A DNA stretch of 64,000 bases from Bacteroidaceae bacterium (lineage in GTDB: Bacteria > Bacteroidota > Bacteroidia > Bacteroidales > Bacteroidaceae): the NCBI GenBank assembly GCA_017541025.1, contig JAFXZY010000058.1, positions 1 through 64,000 of the forward strand. Direction: 5' to 3'. A program made the position numbers and the translations under genes. Shown here piece by piece: positions 18,432 through 26,578 of the stretch (positions are counted from its first letter, which is position 1; every line of letters begins with the position of its first letter). Below the pieces are notes generated by a model. It worked only from the letters and a program-made list of their open reading frames with translations, did not search any database and was not told where the DNA came from.

Positions 18432-19037
18432 ATGAATAAATTATTATTAGCAATCTTGCTTATGTTGCCCCTACTGACAACAGCAAAGAACCCTGTAAGT
18501 GAGAAGTATCTTAAAGGTGGCGTACCCGAAGAGAATGGCGTGATTGTTTTCCGCAAATCGTTTAGCGTTCCTAATATGTCTGGCGAAAAGATATATTCTA
18601 CCTTATATAATTATATTAACAAATCTGTTATAGAACCTGCCATTCACGAAAAGCGCACGCGTTTACTAAGCGATGGCAAGGAAGATGGTTTAATAGTAGC
18701 CAGAGTTGAAGAATACATGACCTTTAGCCATGTATTCCTGAATCTGGACCGTACCCGTTTTATCTATCAGTTACAGGCTAAGATTGAAGATAAGAAAATT
18801 AATCTGTCCATCTCGCAGATCAGCTACTATTACAATGAGGATCGCGAGGGTAATGACGGTATTACCTACAAGGCTGAAGAATGGATTTCTGATGCCGAAG
18901 CTATCAACAAAAAAGGTACAAAACTATATCCTCGTAGCGGCAAATTCCGTATTAAGACCATCGACCGTGTGGAGGAAATTTTCGAGAATTGCATGAACTC
19001 CTTCGAAGAAGGGCGCAAAAACGTTGTTGAAGAATAA
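18432..19037 (+). CDS. DUF4468 domain-containing exported protein
   Basis: 201 residues with a signal peptide (MNKLLLAILLMLPLLTTA). The body fits the Bacteroidetes DUF4468 family, predicted to have a TBP-like fold: VIVFRKSFSVPNMSGEKIYSTLYNYI, then RVEEYMTFSHVFLNLDRTRFIYQL and a late ISQISYYYN strand. Function unknown; members are periplasmic. It starts 21 bases after the LytTR gene and is followed at 14 bases by a small membrane protein and then a porin, so the four genes may be one transcript. Confidence 0.75.
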   Translation: MNKLLLAILLMLPLLTTAKNPVSEKYLKGGVPEENGVIVFRKSFSVPNMSGEKIYSTLYNYINKSVIEPAIHEKRTRLLSDGKEDGLIVARVEEYMTFSHVFLNLDRTRFIYQLQAKIEDKKINLSISQISYYYNEDREGNDGITYKAEEWISDAEAINKKGTKLYPRSGKFRIKTIDRVEEIFENCMNSFEEGRKNVVEE

Positions 19038-19051
19038 ATCTGATTATTAGA

Positions 19052-19291
19052 ATGAGTGACGCAAAAGAATTATCACTTGAAGAACAGGTAGAACTTGTAC
19101 GCCGCAAACGTCAGCGAAATACAGAACATACAAGAATCCGGCAAATCCTGAATACGGTATTTCTTTTATTGGCTGCAATTGGGCTGCTGTTGTATTTCCT
19201 GAATGACAACAATCACACTTTGGCATTGGTGGTGATAGGTGTAGGAATGATACTGAAAATTGTGGAATTCTTTATTCGTTTTGTATTATAA
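19052..19291 (+). CDS. Small two-helix membrane protein
   Basis: 79 residues. A charged N-terminal helix (ELSLEEQVELVRRKRQRNTEHTR written here only in part: SLEEQVELVRRKRQRN) precedes two membrane helices (about residues 32-48 and 53-75). No family recognised. It lies 14 bases after the DUF4468 gene and 5 bases before the porin gene, so it is probably co-expressed with the porin. Confidence 0.6.
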   Translation: MSDAKELSLEEQVELVRRKRQRNTEHTRIRQILNTVFLLLAAIGLLLYFLNDNNHTLALVVIGVGMILKIVEFFIRFVL

Positions 19292-19296
19292 AAGAA

Positions 19297-21555
19297 ATGA
19301 AGCATAACCTGTTCTTAGCAGTTCTTTTGCTGTGCCTGAGTGTTCAAGCTTTTGCGCAAGATACGCCCAAAAGACTGTCCACACAAAACAGGCGTTCCTT
19401 TAACAATAGCCAGTCAGACTTTGACAACATATCTGACCAAGGTGATTATTCGGACCCTGCCGGTAACCGAACTACTTGGGGGCGTGACAGTACCAAACAC
19501 GCAAAGCAAAAGAAAATTCCGGTAGGTATGTTCCAATGGGTGTTGGAACCGCGTTTAGGCACTATTATTGACGCTGAGAATAATGACACCGTAATACTTA
19601 ACTTTCAGAACTTCAACAATCCTGACAGCTATACGGGAGAATACAGTTATCTTTCCAATACTGGTACACCAAGATACAATCGTATATACCTGAACAGAAT
19701 TGATGATTCTGACGAATTCCTGTTTCTCAGACCCCTGAGTTATTTTCGAGGTGAATTAAAGGATTTCCGCTTTACTAACACCCTGAGTCCTTACACCAAT
19801 CTGGCATATCATTCCGTTGGCACTAAGGCAAATGGAGAAGACCGCGTGAGAGCCTATTTTGCTACAAATATCAATAAGTACGCAGGATTGGGCTTTAAAA
19901 TTGATTACCTTTACGGTCGCGGATACTATCAGAATTCTGCCACCAGTTCATTCGGAACCACCTTCTTTGGTTACTATCGCGGGGATCGGTATAACATACA
20001 TGCTTATGCTAATGTAAACCACCTGAAGATGTTTGAAAATGGCGGTCTGGAAGATGACAAATACATCAGAGAGCCTGAGAAGATTGAGCAGAACTTTTCC
20101 ACTACTGATATTCCTGTAATGTTAGATGATACGTGGAACAGAAACCATGAGAGGAATTTCTATCTGACGCATAAATATAATCTCGGTTTCTACCGCGAGA
20201 TAGAAGTGCCTGATTCCCTGAAACCCAAGGTTCCGTCACCAAGCGAACTCCTTGCTGATTTACCAGACAGTGTGCAACAGGCTCTAAGAACCGATACCGT
20301 GTCACGTAAAAAGATGCTTGATTCACTGGCAACAAAGTGGCAAGCAGAGCAGATTATACCCCAAGAGTTCATCCCCGTTAGCAGTATCATTCATACATTT
20401 GATATGCGTGACCTTACTCACACATACATTGCCCAATCCTCCAGCAACAATTATTATACCAATAACTACTACGGAGAATTAAATAACGTATATGATATGA
20501 CGAAGGCAATGAGTATTCGCAACACCTTCGGTCTGGCTATGCGTGAGGGCTTTAACAAATGGGCGGCATTGGGCATAACCCTTTTTGCCACTCATAAAAT
20601 AAGGACCTACAAAATGTTGGTGGATAACGAGTATGACATGGAGGTACAGCGCTTTAACGAGAACGATTTCTCTATTGGTGGAGAATTGGCTCGAACAAAG
20701 GGCAAACTTCTACATTTTAATGTAAACTCTGAATTTTTCCTGATAGGCCCCAAAGTTGGTGACCTGACGGTTGACGGGCGTACTAACTTGGAGTTCCGTC
20801 TTGGCAAGAAAGACAGCCTGCTCTTTGACGTTAAGGCAATGATAAAGAATGAAAAGCCCGATTTCTACTTCCGACATTATCACTCACAGCACGCTTGGTG
20901 GGATAACGACGATCTTGCGCGTCAACTTAGAATGCGATTCGAGGGTATTTTGCGTTTGAAGAAATTTGGAACCCGGCTAAAGTTCGGTTTTGAGAATATT
21001 ACCAACTATACGTATTTCGGTAGGCAGAACACAGTCCTTAACGAAAACAACCCTCTATTGCCATCCAACCTCTCACATGCTGTCACCGTGAAGCAGCATG
21101 ACGGAAGCATTCAGGTTTTTGGAGGCTCCATCGCTCAGGAAATGAAACTTGGTGTGTTGCATTGGGATAATGAAGTAGCCTTCCAGAAATCCTCTAACGA
21201 CGATGTCCTGCCATTGCCAGCCGTGAATATATATACAAATATGTATCTGTTTTTCCGTATTGCCAAGCTCCTGACAATACAGCTTGGAGCCGATATGCGC
21301 TACTATACCAAATACTACGGATTAGACTATTCACCCAGTGTACAGCAGTATGCTGTGCAGGATGTAAACTTAGAACGTCAGAAGGTAGGAGGCAAGCCTA
21401 TCGTCAACGTATATCTAAATTCGCATCTTAAGCATTTCCGCTTTTACTTTATGGCAAGACATGTGGCTGGTGGAGCCAATTCCTTCTTTGCACCCTATTA
21501 TGGAACAAATCCTTTAAATATCTGCTTCGGTCTCAGTTGGAACTTCATTAACTAA
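19297..21555 (+). CDS. Putative outer membrane porin (Porin_10 type)
   Basis: 752 residues with a signal peptide (MKHNLFLAVLLLCLSVQAFA). After a Ser/Asp-rich linker the protein is made of alternating aromatic beta strands (for example TPRYNRIYLNRIDDSDEFLF and YGRGYYQNSATSSFG) and ends in an aromatic strand LSWNFIN, as outer membrane barrels do. Length and motifs match the Bacteroidetes putative porin family. A Pro/Leu-rich insert near residue 310-360 is likely a plug or loop. Its last 42 bases overlap the convergent gene that ends at 21514. Confidence 0.82.
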   Translation: MKHNLFLAVLLLCLSVQAFAQDTPKRLSTQNRRSFNNSQSDFDNISDQGDYSDPAGNRTTWGRDSTKHAKQKKIPVGMFQWVLEPRLGTIIDAENNDTVILNFQNFNNPDSYTGEYSYLSNTGTPRYNRIYLNRIDDSDEFLFLRPLSYFRGELKDFRFTNTLSPYTNLAYHSVGTKANGEDRVRAYFATNINKYAGLGFKIDYLYGRGYYQNSATSSFGTTFFGYYRGDRYNIHAYANVNHLKMFENGGLEDDKYIREPEKIEQNFSTTDIPVMLDDTWNRNHERNFYLTHKYNLGFYREIEVPDSLKPKVPSPSELLADLPDSVQQALRTDTVSRKKMLDSLATKWQAEQIIPQEFIPVSSIIHTFDMRDLTHTYIAQSSSNNYYTNNYYGELNNVYDMTKAMSIRNTFGLAMREGFNKWAALGITLFATHKIRTYKMLVDNEYDMEVQRFNENDFSIGGELARTKGKLLHFNVNSEFFLIGPKVGDLTVDGRTNLEFRLGKKDSLLFDVKAMIKNEKPDFYFRHYHSQHAWWDNDDLARQLRMRFEGILRLKKFGTRLKFGFENITNYTYFGRQNTVLNENNPLLPSNLSHAVTVKQHDGSIQVFGGSIAQEMKLGVLHWDNEVAFQKSSNDDVLPLPAVNIYTNMYLFFRIAKLLTIQLGADMRYYTKYYGLDYSPSVQQYAVQDVNLERQKVGGKPIVNVYLNSHLKHFRFYFMARHVAGGANSFFAPYYGTNPLNICFGLSWNFIN

Positions 21556-22305
21556 ACTGCCCCACATAAGGCAACGGCTGAAACCAAAGACAAGGAGTGT
21601 TATCAGACAGATAGCAATTCCTGTAACTTCTGCTAAAATAACATACAGAGGGAAAAGAACAGGCAAATCCAACACATCGCCCATCAGACTTCCGTGGTAG
21701 GCTTGCAGGCACAATGCCGAAATGACTATGCAAGGAATACTGCCCAAAAGGACAATAATCATTATCAATAAGTTGCTTAAGAACTCAAAAACAAAGAGTT
21801 TGCCATAGTTTTTATAGCCAGTTTTCATCCCCGTCTTAAAACACTCAGCGACAGACATCTGGGAATAACTAATCTGCATAATCACTACAGACAAAGGTAA
21901 AAGCAGAAGCCATGATAACGTGAGAGCACCGAGCCCCCACCAAATGCTAAAGCCGAACAGTATAGGCAGATACAACAAGAAAGAAGATAATAATATCCAA
22001 AGTACATATATCAGAACCTTTACTGCACTATGGTAGGCACACTTCTCTATATCATGTCTCAAAATCCTAAGTGTCACATTAGGAATATATCCCAGCTCTG
22101 TCCACTTGCGTAATATAGCATCCAACTGAGCAGCAAAAAGGAAGACAAACGGTATGGGTAGAACACATGTCAGTAGCAAACTGGGCCATATATAGCGTAA
22201 CAGCAAGCCCAAGTGCTTGAAACCATATGAACAGCCTTTTACCAGACAACTTATATATGAACGTTCTTTCTTAACCTGAAAAAGATTCTCTTCTCTTGTT
22301 TCCAT
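21514..22305 (-). CDS. Multi-pass membrane protein, unknown function
   Basis: 263 residues with about six membrane helices: near 33-58 (RYIWPSLLLTCVLPIPFVFL), 93-145 (two or three), 170-200 and 220-245. The N-terminus is charged and soluble (METREENLFQVKKERS). No family recognised; the layout resembles DUF-type YciC-like membrane proteins, but no motif confirms that. It has a -7 element TAATTTTG on the minus strand (22329-22336). The C-terminal 13 codons overlap the porin gene in antisense. Confidence 0.6.
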   Translation of the reverse strand: METREENLFQVKKERSYISCLVKGCSYGFKHLGLLLRYIWPSLLLTCVLPIPFVFLFAAQLDAILRKWTELGYIPNVTLRILRHDIEKCAYHSAVKVLIYVLWILLSSFLLYLPILFGFSIWWGLGALTLSWLLLLPLSVVIMQISYSQMSVAECFKTGMKTGYKNYGKLFVFEFLSNLLIMIIVLLGSIPCIVISALCLQAYHGSLMGDVLDLPVLFPLYVILAEVTGIAICLITLLVFGFSRCLMWGSLVNEVPTETEADI

Positions 22306-22328
22306 AAATTATTTTTCTTATTTGACTG

Positions 22329-22357
22329 CAAAATTACACTTTTTCTGCGTATCTTTG
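22329..22357. promoter_or_regulatory. Divergent -7 elements
   Basis: Minus strand TAATTTTG (22329-22336) for the membrane protein, plus strand TATCTTTG (22350-22357) for the oxidoreductase. Only 13 bases separate them, so the two promoters should interfere or share a regulator. Confidence 0.5.
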
Positions 22358-22386
22358 CATCCGTAATAAGAAAATTTAACAAGCAG

Positions 22387-23376
22387 ATGGCAATATATAA
22401 GGAAATAAGATGGGGATTCATAGGTTGTGGCGAGGTAACGGAAAAGAAAAGTGGCCCCGCTTTCAGTCTCATCCCCGGCTCTTCGGTATATGCTGTTATG
22501 AGCAGAAGCAAAGAAAAAGCACAGTCTTATGCTTTGCGACACAATATTCCACGCTGGTACACTGACGCACAACAGCTAATTAGCGACCCTAACGTTAATG
22601 CAGTATATATTGCCACCCCACCCTCTTCACATGCAACCTACGCTATTATGGCGATGAAGAGCGGCAAGCCTGTCTATGTGGAAAAACCCTTAGCGAGCAG
22701 TTATTATGACTGTCAGCGAATAGACCGTATGAGCGAAAAGACACACGTTCCCTGTTTTGTGGCCTACTATCGCAGATACCTACCCTATTTTCTTAAAATA
22801 AAAGAGTTGCTGAAGAGTGGAACCATTGGCAATGTCATCAGTGTTCAGATTAGGTTTGCCTGTCCGCCTCGCGATCTTGATTACGACTCCACCTCGCTTC
22901 CTTGGCGCGTACAGCGCGATATAGCCGGTGGCGGATACTTCTATGACCTTGCTCCACATCAGATTGACCTCCTGCAGGAACTCTTCGGTCCCATTGTTCA
23001 TGCAAGTGGTTTTAGCACTAACCGTGGCGGATTGTATGACACAGAAGATAGTGTAAGTGCTGCCTTCCAGTTTGCCGACGGACTAACAGGTAGCGGTTCT
23101 TGGTGCTTCGTCTCTCATGAAAGTGCACGTACGGATCGAATAGAACTGATAGGAGACAAAGGACAGATATGCTTCTCCGTCTTCACCTACGAACCCATCG
23201 CCCTTCATACAGAGGAAGGAAGACAAGAATTTTCTGTCCCCAATCCGGAACATGTTCAACTTCCCCTCATAAAAAATATTGTAGAGCATCTGCAGAAGGG
23301 AGATATTTGTACAGCCGACTGTATCAGCGCAACAGGTGTGAACTGGGTTATGGACCGAATTTTAGGAAAGATATAA
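22387..23376 (+). CDS. Gfo/Idh/MocA-family oxidoreductase
   Basis: 329 residues. N-terminal Rossmann fold with [18 protein letters not shown], then [13 protein letters not shown], and the family lysine in VYVEKPLA. The C-terminal alpha/beta domain carries [21 protein letters not shown] with the conserved Asp-x-x-x-His. It should oxidise or reduce a sugar or cyclitol with NAD(P)(H) in the cytoplasm (no signal peptide). The HAD phosphatase gene starts 2 bases after its stop, so they form an operon. The substrate cannot be read. Confidence 0.88.
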   Translation: MAIYKEIRWGFIGCGEVTEKKSGPAFSLIPGSSVYAVMSRSKEKAQSYALRHNIPRWYTDAQQLISDPNVNAVYIATPPSSHATYAIMAMKSGKPVYVEKPLASSYYDCQRIDRMSEKTHVPCFVAYYRRYLPYFLKIKELLKSGTIGNVISVQIRFACPPRDLDYDSTSLPWRVQRDIAGGGYFYDLAPHQIDLLQELFGPIVHASGFSTNRGGLYDTEDSVSAAFQFADGLTGSGSWCFVSHESARTDRIELIGDKGQICFSVFTYEPIALHTEEGRQEFSVPNPEHVQLPLIKNIVEHLQKGDICTADCISATGVNWVMDRILGKI

Positions 23377-23378
23377 TT

Positions 23379-24092
23379 ATGGAACCAAGAATCAAACATG
23401 TCTTTTTGGATTTCGACGATACCCTCTATGATACGTACGGTAATGCATGTCTGGCTCTTACCGAGTTGTTTGAACATTTCCACCTTGAACAATACTTTCC
23501 AACGGAAGAAGCATTTACTGTACCATATTGGCAGACTAACATTCAATTGTGGGAACAATATGCCAAGGGAGAAATTACACGTGATTATCTGATTGTGGAA
23601 CGTTTCCGACGACCACTTTCTGAAGGCAAAGGCCTCACCCCAACCGTAGAGTATTGTCTGCAACTAAGTGACTATTTCCTGTCACGCTGTGCTATTAAGC
23701 CCGGAGTAATAGATGGGGCACATCAGTTACTTGATTATCTGAAAGAGCGTGGATATATCCTCAGCATCTGCAGCAACGGCTTTCATGAAGTGCAGTATAG
23801 CAAGTTACGTGCCAGCAATTGTCTGCCCTACTTTCAGTACATTATTCTGTCAGAAGATGTAGGAGCCAACAAACCCAGTCCCCTCTTCTTCCAATATGCT
23901 TTCCAACTGACTGGAGCCAAGCCAGAGGAAACCATTATGGTTGGCGATAACTTCACCACTGATATTACAGGTGCACACGAGGCAGGCCTGCGCACTATCT
24001 TTTTTAATCATTCCCCAGAAGCATGGACCCCTCCTTCTGGCATTGCAGACTACCAAGTGAGCAGTCTGAAAGAAATTATCGGTATTCTGTAA
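23379..24092 (+). CDS. HAD-family hydrolase (YjjG-like nucleotidase)
   Basis: 237 residues from ATG 23379, chosen because it directly precedes the HAD motif I ([15 protein letters not shown]) and follows the previous stop by 2 bases; the frame extends further upstream inside the neighbour but without support. Motif II is SICSNGF, motif III lysine is in [13 protein letters not shown], motif IV is [13 protein letters not shown]. The helical cap and ANKP motif resemble YjjG-type 5'-nucleotidases, which dephosphorylate non-canonical pyrimidine nucleotides. Other HAD phosphatase activities are possible. Confidence 0.85.
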   Translation: MEPRIKHVFLDFDDTLYDTYGNACLALTELFEHFHLEQYFPTEEAFTVPYWQTNIQLWEQYAKGEITRDYLIVERFRRPLSEGKGLTPTVEYCLQLSDYFLSRCAIKPGVIDGAHQLLDYLKERGYILSICSNGFHEVQYSKLRASNCLPYFQYIILSEDVGANKPSPLFFQYAFQLTGAKPEETIMVGDNFTTDITGAHEAGLRTIFFNHSPEAWTPPSGIADYQVSSLKEIIGIL

Positions 24093-24132
24093 TCGATGTT
24101 CATCCTTTTTTGAAACCGCAATAATAATCACT

Positions 24133-26292
24133 ATGACAATTCACAAACAAATTTTCAAATCAACCCTGCTTTTGGTGGTATCGTTAGTACTTATGTCGTT
24201 CAAGACCACCGATGAGCGCGCTGCCGAGGCATTGGCTCGTAGAGTTATGGGCAGCAAGGCAAAAGCCGTAGTATTCGAGCAGTACGAATCGCCGACGGAT
24301 TCCTACGAACTGCTCCAGAAGGGCAAGAAAGTCCTTATCCGCGGAAACAATGCCAACTCTATGGCCGTCGGTTTGAACCGCTACATCCAGCAGTATTGCC
24401 TTGCCAATGTCAGTTGGTACGACTACAATCCTGTAGAGCTGCCCAGAACGATGCCAAAGGTGCCTGAGAAGGTGAAGGGCAAGGTGGAGGTTCCTATCCG
24501 CTTCTTCCTCAACTATTGTACTTTCGGCTATACCATGCCTTGGTGGAAGTGGCAGCAATGGGAACGTTTCATTGACTGGATGGCACTGAATGGCGTAAAT
24601 ATGCCGCTTGCCATTACTGGCCAGGAAGCCGTTTGGCAAAAAGTTTGGCGCAAGTACGGTATGACCGACGAGCAAATCAGAGCCTACTTTACCGGTCCTG
24701 CCCATCTGCCTTGGCAACGTATGATAAATATAGACCGATGGCAGGGACCATTGCCTCAAAGTTGGATTGACGGACAGGCTGAGTTACAGAAACAAATCCT
24801 GAAACGTGAGCGCGAACTGAACATGACACCTGTTCTCCCAGCCTTCGCGGGACACATTCCTGCCGATTTGGAACAGACCGTCCCAGGCATCAGAACCTCA
24901 AAAGTGAACCGTTGGTGCAACTTCGACGAGAAATATCGCTGTACCTACCTGAATCCCTCCGACCCCGTCTTTGCCCGCATCCAAAAGGACTTCCTGGAAG
25001 AGCAAACACGGATGTACGGCACAAACCATATTTATGGTGTTGACCTGTTCAACGAAGTATCGCCCCCATCCTGGGAGCCTGATTCGCTGGCTAAGATTTC
25101 AGCTGGAGTATATGAATCACTGTCGAGTGTTGATTCCGAAGCCATTTGGCTGCAGATGGCTTGGCTCTTCATCAGCAATAAGAAAGCCTGGACACCAGAG
25201 AGAATAAAAGCCTACCTCACTGCCGTTCCTCAGGGCAAAATGATTATGCTCGACTACGAGTGCGACTATACCGAGATATGGCGACTCACCGAGCATTTCT
25301 ACGGTCATAATTTCATCTGGTGCTACTTAGGTAACTTCGGAGGCATGACAGAGATTGAGGGCGACTACAAACATAACGCCAAGCTGATTGCCGGCACAAA
25401 GGCTGAGGGCGGCAAAGAATTTGTGGGAATCGGTTCCACGTTGGAAGGCTTCGGACTCAACGAACCCGTATATGAGCACATGCTGACTCAGGCTTGGGAC
25501 ACAGGTGTAGGATTCGATGAATATATCGACAATATTGCCGACCGCCATATGGGACGCGTAGATGCCAACTACAGGGCTTTCTGGCACACAATGGTGGATA
25601 AGGTTTGTACCACCCACACCAGTACCGGTGCAGCCGGCATCATCAATGCACATCCCAACCTGGAGGGCGAATGGAACTGGACAACAGAGCTCCGTAAGGG
25701 CTACGACATCAATAATCTGGAAGAGGCGCTGACTCTCTTAGAGAAGGTAGAGGGTTCATCCAACTATCTGAAGTTCGACCAGGCCAACACACGCCGTCAG
25801 TCTATCCGCAATAAGGCTTTGGCCGTAAGAAAACGTTTCTCGGATGCTTTTAAAGTTGGCGACAGAGTCGGCATGGTAGCTGCTTCGCAGGAGTTCCTGG
25901 GAATGTGCGACCAGATGGTATCGGAGTTGAAGAAATGCAAAGAGTTCTCGCTCGACGACTGGATTCGCGATGCCCGTGCCTGGGGTAAGACCGAGGAAGA
26001 GAAGGATTATTTCGAGATGAACGCCCGCACCATTATCACCGTATGGGGCGACTCTTATCGGCTTACAGACTATGCCAACCGCGACTGGGACGGATTGGTC
26101 GAAACCTTCTACAAGGTTCGCTGGAAGATGTTCTTCGATGCAGTTCTGGCAGCCTATGATGCCGGTGAACCTTTTATCAACATGAAAGGTCCGCGCATAC
26201 CTAAGGGACACACAAAGGAGGAATGTGAACGGGCCCTGAAGTTTGATGCCGACATCTGGGACTTCGAATGTAAATGGGCACATCTGAAGTAA
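24133..26292 (+). CDS. Alpha-N-acetylglucosaminidase (GH89)
   Basis: 719 residues with an N-terminal signal sequence (KSTLLLVVSLVLMSF). It removes terminal alpha-linked GlcNAc, found in gastric-type mucin and heparan sulfate. The family segments are clear: WMALNGVNMPLAITGQEAVW, FTGPAHLPWQRM, and MTPVLPAFAGHIP. The catalytic pair corresponds to Glu308 in DLFNEVSPP and Glu438 in STLEGFGLNEP, aligning by motif with Glu316 and Glu446 of human NAGLU. All three domains (N-terminal, TIM barrel, helical C-terminal) are present. Followed by a shared terminator. Confidence 0.93.
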   Translation: MTIHKQIFKSTLLLVVSLVLMSFKTTDERAAEALARRVMGSKAKAVVFEQYESPTDSYELLQKGKKVLIRGNNANSMAVGLNRYIQQYCLANVSWYDYNPVELPRTMPKVPEKVKGKVEVPIRFFLNYCTFGYTMPWWKWQQWERFIDWMALNGVNMPLAITGQEAVWQKVWRKYGMTDEQIRAYFTGPAHLPWQRMINIDRWQGPLPQSWIDGQAELQKQILKRERELNMTPVLPAFAGHIPADLEQTVPGIRTSKVNRWCNFDEKYRCTYLNPSDPVFARIQKDFLEEQTRMYGTNHIYGVDLFNEVSPPSWEPDSLAKISAGVYESLSSVDSEAIWLQMAWLFISNKKAWTPERIKAYLTAVPQGKMIMLDYECDYTEIWRLTEHFYGHNFIWCYLGNFGGMTEIEGDYKHNAKLIAGTKAEGGKEFVGIGSTLEGFGLNEPVYEHMLTQAWDTGVGFDEYIDNIADRHMGRVDANYRAFWHTMVDKVCTTHTSTGAAGIINAHPNLEGEWNWTTELRKGYDINNLEEALTLLEKVEGSSNYLKFDQANTRRQSIRNKALAVRKRFSDAFKVGDRVGMVAASQEFLGMCDQMVSELKKCKEFSLDDWIRDARAWGKTEEEKDYFEMNARTIITVWGDSYRLTDYANRDWDGLVETFYKVRWKMFFDAVLAAYDAGEPFINMKGPRIPKGHTKEECERALKFDADIWDFECKWAHLK

Positions 26293-26315
26293 GGAACAAA
26301 AGGAACAATAACAAT

Positions 26316-26348
26316 AAAGGGCTGACTCTCATACAAGTTCAGCCCTTT
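26316..26348. terminator. Bidirectional terminator
   Basis: AAAGGGCTGA (26316-26325) pairs perfectly with TCAGCCCTTT (26339-26348). It lies between the convergent GH89 gene and the 48-residue minus-strand gene. Confidence 0.8.
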
Positions 26349-26367
26349 ACTTATTCATGCAGATTAT

Positions 26368-26514
26368 TTACTCTTCCCAAATCTGCCAATCGTTATTTTC
26401 CCGGGTCATTACTTCTGAGTCGTCCGCATCAACGCCGTCAATAACGGAAACGGCCACTATCTGTACGCATTCAGCCTCCAGAATCTCAATGCTTGGCTTA
26501 ATATATTCTTTCAT
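26368..26514 (-). CDS. 48-aa small protein, unknown function
   Basis: Reading the minus strand from ATG (26514-26512) gives MKEYIKPSIEILEAECVQIV, then AVSVIDGVDADDSEVMTREN, then NDWQIWEE before TAA (26370-26368). It is soluble, acidic in the second half and ends with two Trp. The MKxYxKPxIE opening and a tryptophan-rich end recall short uncharacterised proteins common in Prevotella (recall, not a search). It sits 64 bases after the stop of the LRR-phosphatase gene on the same strand and before a bidirectional terminator, so it may be the last gene of that transcript. No leader-peptide cleavage site or membrane helix is visible. Confidence 0.6.
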   Translation of the reverse strand: MKEYIKPSIEILEAECVQIVAVSVIDGVDADDSEVMTRENNDWQIWEE

Positions 26515-26520
26515 ATTTTT

Positions 26521-26575
26521 TAGCCCCTCCCATCCTCCCCACAAGGGGGAGGTGACAAATGGGGGTATGGGTCAT
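26521..26575. repeat. GC-rich inverted spacer repeat
   Basis: CCCTCCCATCCTCCCC, ACAA, GGGGGAGG and a further G-rich tract. The type matches the GC-rich segment near 824-850. It separates the LRR-phosphatase gene from the 48-residue gene. Confidence 0.45.
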
Positions 26576-26578
26576 TGG

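Noticed and set aside
23169-23378. Longer N-terminus for the HAD hydrolase
   Set aside because: It overlaps the oxidoreductase by 208 bases and the HAD fold starts at the internal ATG 23379.
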